Shown here piece after piece: positions 17,063 through 25,473 of a DNA stretch of 64,000 nucleotides. The stretch's first letter is position 1. Each line of letters opens with the position of its first letter. Under the pieces are notes generated by a model. The model saw nothing but the letters and a program-made list of their open reading frames with translations. It made no database searches and was not told the origin of the DNA. This DNA comes from Dechloromonas sp. A34 (GTDB lineage: Bacteria > Pseudomonadota > Gammaproteobacteria > Burkholderiales > Rhodocyclaceae): contig NZ_CP102486.1 in NCBI RefSeq assembly GCF_026261605.1, positions 2,480,001 through 2,544,000 of the forward strand, read 5' to 3'. Both the position numbers and the translations under genes were made by a program.

Positions 17063-18415
17063 TTAGAAACTATATCTAACTTCTGAATACACACGGTCTT
17101 TCTGGTCATAACGTCCAAACATGCCAAGCGGCGGTCCTTTGAACAGATCGGCACCTATCAGCACGCGCCAGTTGCGCTCAAAGTTCCAGGTCAGGCGGGG
17201 CCGGAACAGCCAGTCCGGGCGGTTAGCGCTGGAGATGAAAAGTGCTTGTGCTTCCCAGTTGGTAAAGAACTTGTTATTGAGCAGTACGCTGTAACCGTTT
17301 TCACGCCGATCGGAAATAATGTCCTGGTTGTAGCTGAAAAATTGGCGCTGGAATACCTGAACATTCAGGCGTGTTTCGGCCGGCAGCGTGAAATCGAGGC
17401 CGGCAGCCCAGTCCAGGGTGTTTTGCTGGGCAACGCCATCGGTATCCATGGCGTTCAATACCGTAAAGTTGCGTCCCCGCGTATAGACGGCCTCCGCCTT
17501 CAGGACAATATCGCCCAAGTCTTTGGCTAGTGTGCTGCCGAACTGGTGGATCCGGTCGTGCCGGGCCTGGAAGACAAAGGTTGGCGTGGGGGTGATAACG
17601 ATGTCGCGATAGAAGGTTGGGTTGATGTCGGTGCTGCGATAGTAGAAGGCTGAAATGTCCCAGCCACTCTTGAGCGTGGACAGGCGAAGACCATAGTTCA
17701 TGTTTTCCGCGTTGCGCTCGGGCCGTTGCTCCTGACGGTACTGCGCAGCAAAACCGGGCGGCACGGGTTGGGTGGGATAGAACTCGGCACCCGGTTTGCC
17801 GATGTTGTCGTAGCTGGCAACCGGAATCCAGAGAACTTCGGCGTGAAAATCGTCGGCGAAGTACTCGGCGCGCGCGGCCCATTGCGGAATGCGCATCTGA
17901 TCAAACTCGGGCAGGATGAATTCACGCAAATCGCGGGCGGATACGACATCGGCAAAAAACAAGCCAACCATTTCACCCCAGACGACATTTTGTTTTCCCA
18001 GACGGAAGTCCCAGTTGCCAGCACTGTAGTCCAGATAGTTTTCGCGAAGCGCAGCATCGAAGCGCTGGTTTCTCTCGACCTCCGGGGGGTAAAAGTCATT
18101 GATGCCATAAACTGCGTCGTAATCGAAGCGCGCCCCGAGTTTCCACTTGATGCCATCGCCCAGTTTGCCTTGGCTGCTCAAGTCGGCGCGGGTACGCATC
18201 TTGGACCAGTGGTCGGGGCTCGCGGTGGTGCGCGCCAGTTCAAATTGGACAAAGCCCTTGATGCCGGAACCCGAAGCCGCCTTGGGTTTGTCAGCGGCCA
18301 TGGGCAGATCGTCACCAAAAAGTGAGTCGCGATCGTCGGCGGCCTGGGCGCCAAGACTGAAAAAGAGGGCTGCAATCAGTGGCAGTCGGGGAAGCATACG
18401 GTCAAGTGAGGGCAC
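17063..18415 (-). CDS. DUF1302-type outer-membrane beta-barrel protein
   Basis: This 450-residue protein has a signal peptide (LPLIAALFFSLGAQA) and a barrel-like sequence ending in SEVRYSF, a terminal aromatic typical of BAM substrates. The block LGKQNVVWGEMVG and the strand pattern match the DUF1302 family, whose members often neighbour LolA-like and RND or ABC transport genes. Here it lies between the ABC ATPase (20-base gap) and the FtsX permeases, so it may be the outer-membrane part of the same transport route. Function is otherwise unproven. Confidence 0.82.
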   Translation of the reverse strand: MPSLDRMLPRLPLIAALFFSLGAQAADDRDSLFGDDLPMAADKPKAASGSGIKGFVQFELARTTASPDHWSKMRTRADLSSQGKLGDGIKWKLGARFDYDAVYGINDFYPPEVERNQRFDAALRENYLDYSAGNWDFRLGKQNVVWGEMVGLFFADVVSARDLREFILPEFDQMRIPQWAARAEYFADDFHAEVLWIPVASYDNIGKPGAEFYPTQPVPPGFAAQYRQEQRPERNAENMNYGLRLSTLKSGWDISAFYYRSTDINPTFYRDIVITPTPTFVFQARHDRIHQFGSTLAKDLGDIVLKAEAVYTRGRNFTVLNAMDTDGVAQQNTLDWAAGLDFTLPAETRLNVQVFQRQFFSYNQDIISDRRENGYSVLLNNKFFTNWEAQALFISSANRPDWLFRPRLTWNFERNWRVLIGADLFKGPPLGMFGRYDQKDRVYSEVRYSF

Positions 18416-18435
18416 GGCAGTAATCCGGTAATGGT

Positions 18436-19197
18436 TTATTCGGTAATGCTTTCGGCGGCGATATCCGAGAGATTGTGGACGCGGGCGATATTCCAGCCGT
18501 TGTCGGGGCCGCGAATGCCGAACGCCTTGATAGTTCCGTCTTCAACCTTGACCAGTCGATTGGCATGGTCGATGACTTTCTGGTCATGGGTCGAGAAAAT
18601 GAAAGTGGTGCCTAAGTGTTCGTTGATCTTCTTCATCAGCTTCAATATCTCGATGCCAGTGGCCTTGTCGAGATTGGCTGTCGGTTCGTCGGCGAGGACG
18701 ATCGCTGGCTTGACGGCCAGAGCACGGGCGATGGCGACACGCTGGCGCTGGCCGCCGCTCAACTGATTGGGGCGGTTGTTGGCGTATTTGCTGAGGCCGA
18801 CGATGTCGAGGAAATAGTCGACGCGGCGCTTGCGATCGGCTGGTGAAACATCGTTCCGGCGCAATAGCGGGTACTCGACATTTTCGGCGGCCGACAGTAC
18901 GGGGAGCAGGTTGAAGCTCTGAAAAATGAAACCGATCGAGTGTGCTCGCAGGTCGGCTAATTCGTTGGCTGATTTTTGCGAGACATTCTCTTCGTTGATG
19001 TAGATGTTGCCGCTGGTCGGCCGGTCAATGCAGCCAATCAGGTTCAGCATGGTCGTCTTGCCGCTACCGGAGGGGCCGGCTATGGCGAGGAATACGCCTG
19101 GCTCGATGGCCAGTGTTATATCATTGAGGGCCTGAACGATCTGCTCGCCAAGCAGATATTCCTTGAAGACGCGCTCGATACGGACGACGCTGCTCAT
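18436..19197 (-). CDS. ABC transporter ATP-binding protein (LolD/MacB type)
   Basis: The 253-residue ATPase has Walker A (GPSGSGKTTMLNLIG) near residue 41, the signature LSGGQRQRVAIARAL, Walker B (IVLADEPTANLD) and the H-loop STHD. Its closest general relatives are LolD, MacB and FtsE, which pair with FtsX-type permeases; two of these follow in the operon. It opens the minus-strand operon. Its ATG is 54 bases from the ATG of the divergent LolA-like gene, so the two must share a very short control region. Confidence 0.92.
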   Translation of the reverse strand: MSSVVRIERVFKEYLLGEQIVQALNDITLAIEPGVFLAIAGPSGSGKTTMLNLIGCIDRPTSGNIYINEENVSQKSANELADLRAHSIGFIFQSFNLLPVLSAAENVEYPLLRRNDVSPADRKRRVDYFLDIVGLSKYANNRPNQLSGGQRQRVAIARALAVKPAIVLADEPTANLDKATGIEILKLMKKINEHLGTTFIFSTHDQKVIDHANRLVKVEDGTIKAFGIRGPDNGWNIARVHNLSDIAAESITE

Positions 19198-19251
19198 GGC
19201 GTGCCGGAAACGAAGGAACTTGCGTCGAAGAATCCAAGCGAGGAGTCGCCT

Positions 19252-20046
19252 ATGCTACGCAATACTGTCAAGCAGCTGAATTTGTGGGCCTGTGTTCTTA
19301 CATCCGGCATTGTTCTATCGCTCCAGTCAGTAACGGCTTTTGCTCAGCAGCCCGGCCCGGAAGCGACCGATGAAGCTTATGCTCGAAGTATAGTGGAAAA
19401 GGCGGATCAGGTTCGCTTCCCTGGCGACGGGTTTCAGGTCGATATTGTAATCAATACCCTGCAGGCGGATAAATCAGCCGAGACTAGAAAATACCGAATC
19501 CTTTCAAAGGGTAACGAAAATACAGTAGTAATGGTAACCGAGCCCGCCGCCGAGCGTGGCCAGATCATTCTGATGAAAGGTCGTGATCTCTGGGTCTTCA
19601 TGCCGGAGGTTTCCCAACCTGTACGCATTTCATTGGCTCAGAGGCTGACCGGTCAGGTCGCTAACGGGGATCTGGCGCGAGCCAATTTTTCAGGCGACTA
19701 CAACCCCAAGGTCTTACGAAGCGAAACCATCAACGGCGAAAATTACATTGTTCTGGAATTGGCTGCTGTCGATCGCTCGGTCACCTATCAAAAAGTTGTC
19801 TACTGGGTAAATAAGAAAAATTTCTGGCCCTTGAAGGCAGAGTTTTATTCTCTTTCCAATCGTCTATTGAAAAAGTGCAGCTATGAGAACTTCCGCACCT
19901 TGGCCGGCAAGCTAAGGCCAACCCGTCTCGTGATGGAAGATGCCCTACGCAGTGGTGAAACATCTGTACTGGAGTACAGCGAGATGAAATTGCGTGAATT
20001 ACCTGACAAGATATTTACTAAGGATTATCTTAAGAAGCTCGACTAA
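19252..20046 (+). CDS. LolA-like outer-membrane lipoprotein-sorting family protein
   Basis: This 264-residue periplasmic protein has a signal peptide (WACVLTSGIVLSLQSVTAFA) and the LolA-like fold family (COG2834 type): RGQIILMKGRDLWVFMPEVS and a repeated strand pattern. Unlike housekeeping LolA it is the version usually placed beside transporter genes. The ATG at 19252 was chosen because AGGAG at 19241-19245 lies 6 bases upstream; the open frame upstream is antisense to the ATPase gene. It probably carries a lipid or lipoprotein between the FtsX transporter and the outer membrane. Confidence 0.88.
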   Translation: MLRNTVKQLNLWACVLTSGIVLSLQSVTAFAQQPGPEATDEAYARSIVEKADQVRFPGDGFQVDIVINTLQADKSAETRKYRILSKGNENTVVMVTEPAAERGQIILMKGRDLWVFMPEVSQPVRISLAQRLTGQVANGDLARANFSGDYNPKVLRSETINGENYIVLELAAVDRSVTYQKVVYWVNKKNFWPLKAEFYSLSNRLLKKCSYENFRTLAGKLRPTRLVMEDALRSGETSVLEYSEMKLRELPDKIFTKDYLKKLD

Positions 20047-20083
20047 CCTTACTGTGGCGCTTTTTAATAGTTTGATATTGCCT

Positions 20084-21523
20084 ATGACCAAGATTCTGCC
20101 AGTTGTCCTATCCGGTGGTTCGGGAACCCGTTTGTGGCCGCTTTCCCGCGAAAAATATCCCAAACAGCTCTTGCCGCTGGTCGGTGAACAGTCGATGTTG
20201 CAGGCAACAGTCGCTCGCCTGGATGGTATTGCCGGGCTCGGGGAGCCGCTTCTCGTTTGCAATGAAGACCATCGCTTTGTCGTGGCTGAACAGATGCGCT
20301 TACTCGGCAAGCAAGGCAAGACCTTGCTTGAACCCTTTGGCCGCAACACGGCGCCTGCGCTGACGCTAGCCGCACTCTGGGCGCAGCAGCAAGACGACGA
20401 CTGCGTATTGGTGGTGATGCCGGCGGATCATGTGATTCTTGACGGGGCTGTGTTCCGGGATACGGTCGTCAAGGCGGTTGCACTGGCCGAAACGGGGCTG
20501 GCGGTGACCTTTGGCATTACGCCGGATTGCCCTGAGACGGGTTACGGCTACATCAAGCAGGGCGTTCCACTGGCCGATGGTAGCGGTGCATTCAAGTTGG
20601 CCCGTTTTGTCGAGAAGCCAAACCGTGAAGTGGCACAAGCCTACCTGGATTCAGGCGATTTTCTGTGGAACAGCGGTCTGTTTGTGATGCGCGCTTCAAC
20701 CTGGTTGAATGCGCTTCAGTTGTGTCGGCCGGATATTCTGGATGCGTGCAGGGCGGCGTTGCGAGGGGGGGGCGAAGACGGAGAGTTTGTCCGTGTCGAC
20801 CGTGTGATGTTTGAAAAATGTCCATCCGACTCGATCGATTATGCCGTGATGGAGCGCTTGACTACGGGGCAGGCCGGTTTGCCGGAAAGCGCCGTCATTC
20901 CATTGTCGGCCGGTTGGTCGGATGTAGGCGCCTGGGATGCTCTGTGGAAAGTGTTACCGAAGAGCGAGGCGGGCAATGCGTCGCGTGGCGACGTGCTGCT
21001 CGAAGGTTGCCACAATACGCTGGCGATTTCCGAGGGCCGCCTGGTGGCCTGTGTTGGGGTGAGCAATCTGGTGGTGGTCGAAACCGACGATGCAGTGCTG
21101 GTCGCGCACCACGACGCCACTCAGGATGTGAAAAAGATTGTCGATCGCCTGAAAGCTGACAAACGTTCGCTGGCGCAGTGGCATCGCAAGGTCTATCGGC
21201 CATGGGGCTGGTACGACGGCGTCGATTCCGGTGAGCGTTTCCAGGTCAAGCGCATCGGGGTCAAGCCGGGTGCCTCATTGTCCTTGCAGATGCACCATCA
21301 CCGGGCCGAGCACTGGATCGTGGTCAGTGGTACGGCGCGGGTGACCAAGGGGGACGAGGTGTTTCTGGTCACGGAAAACCAATCCACCTATATTCCGCTC
21401 GGCGTCAAGCATCGCCTGGAAAACCCAGGCATTGTGCCGCTCGAAATGATCGAAGTGCAGTCCGGTAGTTACCTCGGCGAGGACGATATCGTCCGCTTCG
21501 AGGACACCTACGGGCGCAGCTGA
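20084..21523 (+). CDS. manC: Mannose-1-phosphate guanylyltransferase / mannose-6-phosphate isomerase
   Basis: The 479-residue bifunctional enzyme makes GDP-mannose from mannose-1-phosphate and can isomerise fructose-6-phosphate. The N-terminus has VVLSGGSGTRLWPLSREKYP, the nucleotidyltransferase signature, with FVEKPNR further on. The C-terminal cupin has LQMHHHRAEHWIVVSG with metal-binding histidines. Length and layout match AlgA/CpsB/ManC. GDP-mannose would feed the exopolysaccharide made by the locus at the left. The start was placed at MTKILPVVLS, not at an ATG inside the LolA-like gene. Its stop directly abuts the convergent Mth938 stop. Confidence 0.95.
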   Translation: MTKILPVVLSGGSGTRLWPLSREKYPKQLLPLVGEQSMLQATVARLDGIAGLGEPLLVCNEDHRFVVAEQMRLLGKQGKTLLEPFGRNTAPALTLAALWAQQQDDDCVLVVMPADHVILDGAVFRDTVVKAVALAETGLAVTFGITPDCPETGYGYIKQGVPLADGSGAFKLARFVEKPNREVAQAYLDSGDFLWNSGLFVMRASTWLNALQLCRPDILDACRAALRGGGEDGEFVRVDRVMFEKCPSDSIDYAVMERLTTGQAGLPESAVIPLSAGWSDVGAWDALWKVLPKSEAGNASRGDVLLEGCHNTLAISEGRLVACVGVSNLVVVETDDAVLVAHHDATQDVKKIVDRLKADKRSLAQWHRKVYRPWGWYDGVDSGERFQVKRIGVKPGASLSLQMHHHRAEHWIVVSGTARVTKGDEVFLVTENQSTYIPLGVKHRLENPGIVPLEMIEVQSGSYLGEDDIVRFEDTYGRS

Positions 21524-21895
21524 TCAGTCGAAGAGCAGGGCGGCCGCCACCTTGCGGCCCTCGGCGGCGAGGATGTTGTAGGTGCGGCAGGCGGCGCGCA
21601 GGTCCATGACCTCGAGGCCGATGCCGGCCGGGGCGAAGGGCCGGAGCAGGGTGCCGGCCGGGAAACGCAGGCGGCTGCCGGTGCCGAGCAGGACTATTTC
21701 GGTACCCAGTTCGAGCAGTTTCTGCATATCCGTTGCGGTGAGGGTGGACACCGTTGCAGTCGACCATTCGGGAATGATCGACTCGGGCAGAAGGATCAGG
21801 TTCTTCTCGTATTTTTCATTATTGACCGCTACGTAGTCATCGCCGTAGGCAGTGAACATATTGAGTCCGGCAGTATTGGAGAGATGAAGTTTCAC
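21524..21895 (-). CDS. Mth938-like (DUF498/NDUFAF3 family) protein
   Basis: This 123-residue cytoplasmic protein starts at a GTG (reading MKLHLSNTAG) and contains TEIVLLGTGSRLRFPAG and the C-terminal MDLRAACRTYNILAAEGRKV block typical of the Mth938/DUF498 family. The longer open frame upstream runs antisense into the alaA leader and lacks family similarity. In betaproteobacteria this gene commonly lies divergent from alaA, as here (124-base gap). Molecular function is unknown; the mitochondrial relative helps assemble complex I. Confidence 0.85.
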   Translation of the reverse strand: MKLHLSNTAGLNMFTAYGDDYVAVNNEKYEKNLILLPESIIPEWSTATVSTLTATDMQKLLELGTEIVLLGTGSRLRFPAGTLLRPFAPAGIGLEVMDLRAACRTYNILAAEGRKVAAALLFD

Positions 21896-22019
21896 TGAGC
21901 TGAAGTCCCGAAAAGCCCGCCAAAATTGCGGTGCACCATGCGATAAAGTAGGATTATACCTTTTGGGGCATCGTAGTCCGGCTGATGGCGGCAGGATGCG
22001 GGCCCGACGGACACTGTTC

Positions 22020-23285
22020 ATGAAACAAGTCAAGAAATCAGCCAAACTCGCCAACGTCTGCTACGACATCCGCGGCCCTGTGCTGCAGAAGGCCAAGCAG
22101 ATGGAGGAAGAGGGCCACAAGATCATCAAGCTGAACATCGGCAATCTGGCCGCGTTCGGCTTCGACTCGCCCGAGGAGATCCAGCAGGACATCATCCGCA
22201 ACCTGCCCAACGCGGCCGGCTACACAGATTCGAAGGGGATTTTCGCGGCGCGCAAGGCGATCATGCACTACACCCAGGAAAAGGGGATCAAGGGCGTGAC
22301 GCTGGAGGATATCTACGTCGGCAATGGGGTGTCCGAACTGATCGTGATGGCGATGAACGCGTTGCTCGATGCCGGCGACGAAGTGCTTGTGCCTGCACCG
22401 GATTACCCGTTATGGACGGCGGGGATTAGCCTTTCCGGCGGGACGCCCCGGCACTACCTGTGCGACGAGGAAAATGGCTGGTATCCGGATCTGGACGATA
22501 TTCGCAGCAAGATCACGCCAAAGACCCGGGCCATCGTCATCATCAACCCGAACAACCCGACCGGTGCCCTTTATCCCGACGAGTTGCTGAAGGAGATCAT
22601 CGAGATCGCCCGCCAGCATCACCTGATCATCTATGCCGACGAGGTGTACGACAAGGTGCTGTACGACGATGCGAAGCACACCTCGATCGCGGCCTTGTCC
22701 GACGACGTGCTGACCATCACCTTCAACGGCCTCTCCAAGAACTATCGCTCCTGTGGCTATCGCGCCGGCTGGATGGTGGTTTCCGGCGACAAGCGTCATG
22801 CCAAGGATTACATCGAAGGCCTCGACATGCTGGCTTCGATGCGCCTGTGCGCCAACGCGCCGGGTCAGCACGGGATTCAGACGGCCCTGGGTGGTTATCA
22901 GAGCATCGACGACCTGGTCGCCGACGGTGGCCGGATGCGCCGCCAGCGCGATATCGCCTACGACCTGATTTCGGCTATTCCGGGCGTCAGCTGCATCAAG
23001 CCGAAGGCGACGCTTTACATGTTCCCGAAGCTCGATCCCAAGATCTATCCGATCAAGAACGACCAAGCCTTCATTTCCGAATTGCTGCAGGAGGAGAAGG
23101 TGCTGCTGGTCCAGGGCACCGGCTTCAACTGGCCGCATCCCGACCACTTCCGTCTGGTTTTCCTGCCTCATGAGGACGACCTCAAGGAAGCCATCGGTCG
23201 TATCGCCCGCTTCCTCGAAAATTACCGCAAGCGTCACGGCACCAACGAGCTGCTGGCAAAACGCTCGCTCGATTCCAATAACTAA
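22020..23285 (+). CDS. alaA: Glutamate-pyruvate aminotransferase, AlaA type
   Basis: This 421-residue class I PLP aminotransferase has the AlaA opening (LANVCYDIRGPVLQKAKQME), the IINPNNPTGALY block and the PLP lysine in FNGLSKNYRSCGYRAGW. AlaA transfers the amino group from glutamate to pyruvate, making alanine. The ATG at 22020 gives the family N-terminus; the upstream extension does not align. hom follows after 15 bases, an arrangement usual in betaproteobacteria and probably one operon. Confidence 0.93.
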   Translation: MKQVKKSAKLANVCYDIRGPVLQKAKQMEEEGHKIIKLNIGNLAAFGFDSPEEIQQDIIRNLPNAAGYTDSKGIFAARKAIMHYTQEKGIKGVTLEDIYVGNGVSELIVMAMNALLDAGDEVLVPAPDYPLWTAGISLSGGTPRHYLCDEENGWYPDLDDIRSKITPKTRAIVIINPNNPTGALYPDELLKEIIEIARQHHLIIYADEVYDKVLYDDAKHTSIAALSDDVLTITFNGLSKNYRSCGYRAGWMVVSGDKRHAKDYIEGLDMLASMRLCANAPGQHGIQTALGGYQSIDDLVADGGRMRRQRDIAYDLISAIPGVSCIKPKATLYMFPKLDPKIYPIKNDQAFISELLQEEKVLLVQGTGFNWPHPDHFRLVFLPHEDDLKEAIGRIARFLENYRKRHGTNELLAKRSLDSNN

Positions 23286-23300
23286 CTCCTAGATCCCAAA

Positions 23301-24611
23301 ATGAAACCTATCAATGTTGGCCTGATCGGCATCGGCACCGTCGGTGGCGGCACCTGGACTGTTCTCAAGCGCAATGCGGAAGAAATTACCCGCCGTGCCG
23401 GCCGTCCGATCCGCATCACGGCCGTGGCCGACAAAAATGTCGAGCTGGCCAAGCAGGTTACGGGCGGCGAAGCACGCGTCACCGACGACGCTTTTTCACT
23501 GGTCAACGACCCGGAAATCGACATCATCGTCGAACTGATCGGCGGTTACGGCGTTGCCAAGGAAGTCGTGCTGCAGTCGATTGCCAATGGCAAGCACGTG
23601 GTGACAGCAAACAAGGCGCTGCTCGCCGTGCATGGCACCGAGATTTTTACCGCCGCCCAGCAGAAGGGCGTCATGGTCGCCTTCGAAGCTGCGGTGGCCG
23701 GCGGCATTCCCATCATCAAGGCGCTGCGCGAGGGCCTCTCCGCCAATCGCATCGAATGGGCGGCCGGCATCATCAACGGCACGACCAACTTCATCCTCTC
23801 CGAAATGCGCGACAAGGGCCTGTCCTTCGACACCGTGCTGAAGGAAGCGCAGCGTCTGGGCTATGCCGAGGCCGATCCGACCTTCGACATCGAGGGAGTT
23901 GATGCCGCGCACAAGGCGACGCTGATCGCTTCGATCGCTTTCGGCATTCCGGTCCAGTTCGACAAGGCCTACATCGAAGGCGTCACCAAGCTGGAAGCTT
24001 CCGATATCAAGTACGCCGAACAGCTCGGCTATCGCATCAAGTTGCTCGGCATCGCCAAGCGGCGCAGCGCGGGCATCGAACTCCGCGTCCATCCGACCCT
24101 GATTCCGGCCAAGCGTCTGCTGGCCAATGTCGAAGGCGCGATGAATGCTGTCGTCGTCAAGGGCGATGCCGTGGGCACGACGCTCTACTACGGCAAGGGT
24201 GCCGGTGCCGAACCGACGGCGTCTGCAGTGATCGCCGACATCATCGACGTGACCCGCCTGGCGACCGCCGATCCCGAGCATCGCGTGCCGCATCTGGCCT
24301 TCCAGCCCGATTCGATGTCCAGCCTGCCGATTCTGCCGATGAGCGAAATCGAAACCGGTTACTACCTGCGCCTGCGGGTCGCGGATAAGCCGGGCGTGCT
24401 GGCCGACGTCACCCGTATTCTGGCTGACCAGGCGATCTCGATCGATGCCATGCTGCAGCGCGAGCCGGAAGAAGGCGAGGGCGAAACCGACATCATCATC
24501 CTGACCCACGTCTGCAAGGAAAGTGCGGCAGATGCGGCGATCGCCAAGATCGAAGGACTGGCCGCGCAAAAAGGCAAGGTCAAGCGCATTCGCCTGGAAG
24601 AGTTGCAATAA
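23301..24611 (+). CDS. hom: Homoserine dehydrogenase
   Basis: This NAD(P)-dependent enzyme reduces aspartate semialdehyde to homoserine, the branch point to threonine and methionine. At 436 residues it has the full layout: a Rossmann loop GLIGIGTVGGGTW, the catalytic region AAGIINGTTNFIL with AEADPTFDIEGVDAAHK, and a C-terminal ACT domain (YYLRLRVADKPGVLADVTRI) for feedback control by threonine. A strong terminator follows, so thrC 2 kb further on must be transcribed separately. Confidence 0.97.
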   Translation: MKPINVGLIGIGTVGGGTWTVLKRNAEEITRRAGRPIRITAVADKNVELAKQVTGGEARVTDDAFSLVNDPEIDIIVELIGGYGVAKEVVLQSIANGKHVVTANKALLAVHGTEIFTAAQQKGVMVAFEAAVAGGIPIIKALREGLSANRIEWAAGIINGTTNFILSEMRDKGLSFDTVLKEAQRLGYAEADPTFDIEGVDAAHKATLIASIAFGIPVQFDKAYIEGVTKLEASDIKYAEQLGYRIKLLGIAKRRSAGIELRVHPTLIPAKRLLANVEGAMNAVVVKGDAVGTTLYYGKGAGAEPTASAVIADIIDVTRLATADPEHRVPHLAFQPDSMSSLPILPMSEIETGYYLRLRVADKPGVLADVTRILADQAISIDAMLQREPEEGEGETDIIILTHVCKESAADAAIAKIEGLAAQKGKVKRIRLEELQ

Positions 24612-24628
24612 GCTTTTTCGGCAAAACA

Positions 24629-24657
24629 AACGGGAGCCAGCGGCTCCCGTTTTTGTT
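24629..24657 (+). terminator. Rho-independent terminator after hom
   Basis: AACGGGAGCC pairs with GGCTCCCGTT across a 3-base loop and is followed by TTTG TTTG. It begins about 18 bases after the hom stop codon. Confidence 0.93.
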
Positions 24658-24752
24658 TGGGGCGAAGCGAAGTCAGCAGAACTGGCGGCAAAGCTGGCCG
24701 AGGCGTTTCAGTGCGGCTCCTATCTCATGCAGCCAGACTTGGTGGAACCGGC

Positions 24753-24992
24753 TCAGGGACGCCTTTCCTTGTCTGGTTTATCCAGTGTGGCATCCGCCGG
24801 TGGAACTGGCGGCGGTGCATGCATTCCCACTGCAGCAACTAGGATCAGCATCGTGATCAGCGACACCGCGCCGGCGACCATGAAGCCACTCAGCATCAAT
24901 AGTGGCGGCAGGGTACCGAGGCCGCACATCAGGAAATCGACAGCATCGTCGATGCCGCGATAGCCAATACCATTCAGTAATTTGCGCAGCAT
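24753..24992 (-). CDS. Small membrane protein of unknown function (79 aa)
   Basis: The protein has a short polar N-terminus (MLRKLLNGIGYRGIDDAVDF), a long hydrophobic stretch that can span the membrane once or twice (LGTLPPLLMLSGFMVAGAVS and on to ILVAAVGM), and a proline-rich charged tail. The ATG at 24992 is preceded by AGGAGAGG on the minus strand at good spacing, which favours it over a GTG five codons upstream. I do not recognise the family. It sits alone between hom and a DUF2249 gene, convergent with hom. Confidence 0.65.
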   Translation of the reverse strand: MLRKLLNGIGYRGIDDAVDFLMCGLGTLPPLLMLSGFMVAGAVSLITMLILVAAVGMHAPPPVPPADATLDKPDKERRP

Positions 24993-25090
24993 CGCCCTCT
25001 CCTTCACGGAAGCTGGAAGCCAACATTTATCGAAAGAAGCAACTCCTCTCTTGGGTTATAGCGCTTCTGTGAAAAACCGACAGGACCATC

Positions 25091-25108
25091 TTGTGAATTC
25101 CCACACAA
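25091..25108. promoter_or_regulatory. Possible CRP/FNR-family operator upstream of the DUF2249 gene
   Basis: TTGTGAATTCCCACACAA is a dyad with 5-bp arms (TTGTG and CACAA). It matches the CRP consensus TGTGA-N6-TCACA at nine of ten positions. It lies about 100 bases before the DUF2249 start. A functional link is inference only. Confidence 0.35.
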
Positions 25109-25206
25109 CGCATATGACTATTCCGACCCGGATCAAGGAAATAGGTTCGGCTGCCCGGCACAATTGACTGCAATTGCCATTCCGGCAAGCCATTCAAGGA
25201 GCTAAT

Positions 25207-25473
25207 ATGCAAGCCATCCATGCCTGTAACCATACGACCCCCGAAGCCCTTTATCCGTTCGATGCGCGCGGTATCGCCAAGCGTTTCCGTCATGCTGCCA
25301 TCTTTGGCGCGCTTGACGCCCTGCAGCCCGGCGAGACCATGCGCTTCTGCAATGATCACGATCCTCTGCCGCTGCTCGGACAATTGCAGCAGCGTTATGG
25401 AGCGCACTTGAATATCGAATACAAGCAGCGCGAGCCGGGAGCCATTGTGATCGACTTTACCGTCGTCAGCTGA
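25207..25473 (+). CDS. DUF2249 domain protein
   Basis: This 88-residue cytoplasmic protein matches the DUF2249 family: LYPFDARGIAKRFRHAAIFG, then GETMRFCNDHDPLPLLGQLQ and YGAHLNIEYKQREPGAIVID. AGGAG at 25197-25201 supports this ATG. DUF2249 proteins are TusA-like folds often encoded with hemerythrin-like, nitric-oxide or denitrification genes; their function is not settled. Its stop codon is followed directly by the first codon of the membrane-protein gene, so the pair is co-translated. Confidence 0.85.
   Translation: MQAIHACNHTTPEALYPFDARGIAKRFRHAAIFGALDALQPGETMRFCNDHDPLPLLGQLQQRYGAHLNIEYKQREPGAIVIDFTVVS

Noticed and set aside
23496..24629. Minus-strand open frame of 377 codons
   Set aside because: It is antisense to hom and crosses its terminator.
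25121..25140. FNR half-site GATCAA upstream of the DUF2249 gene
   Set aside because: The second half-site TTGAT is missing at 4-base spacing.
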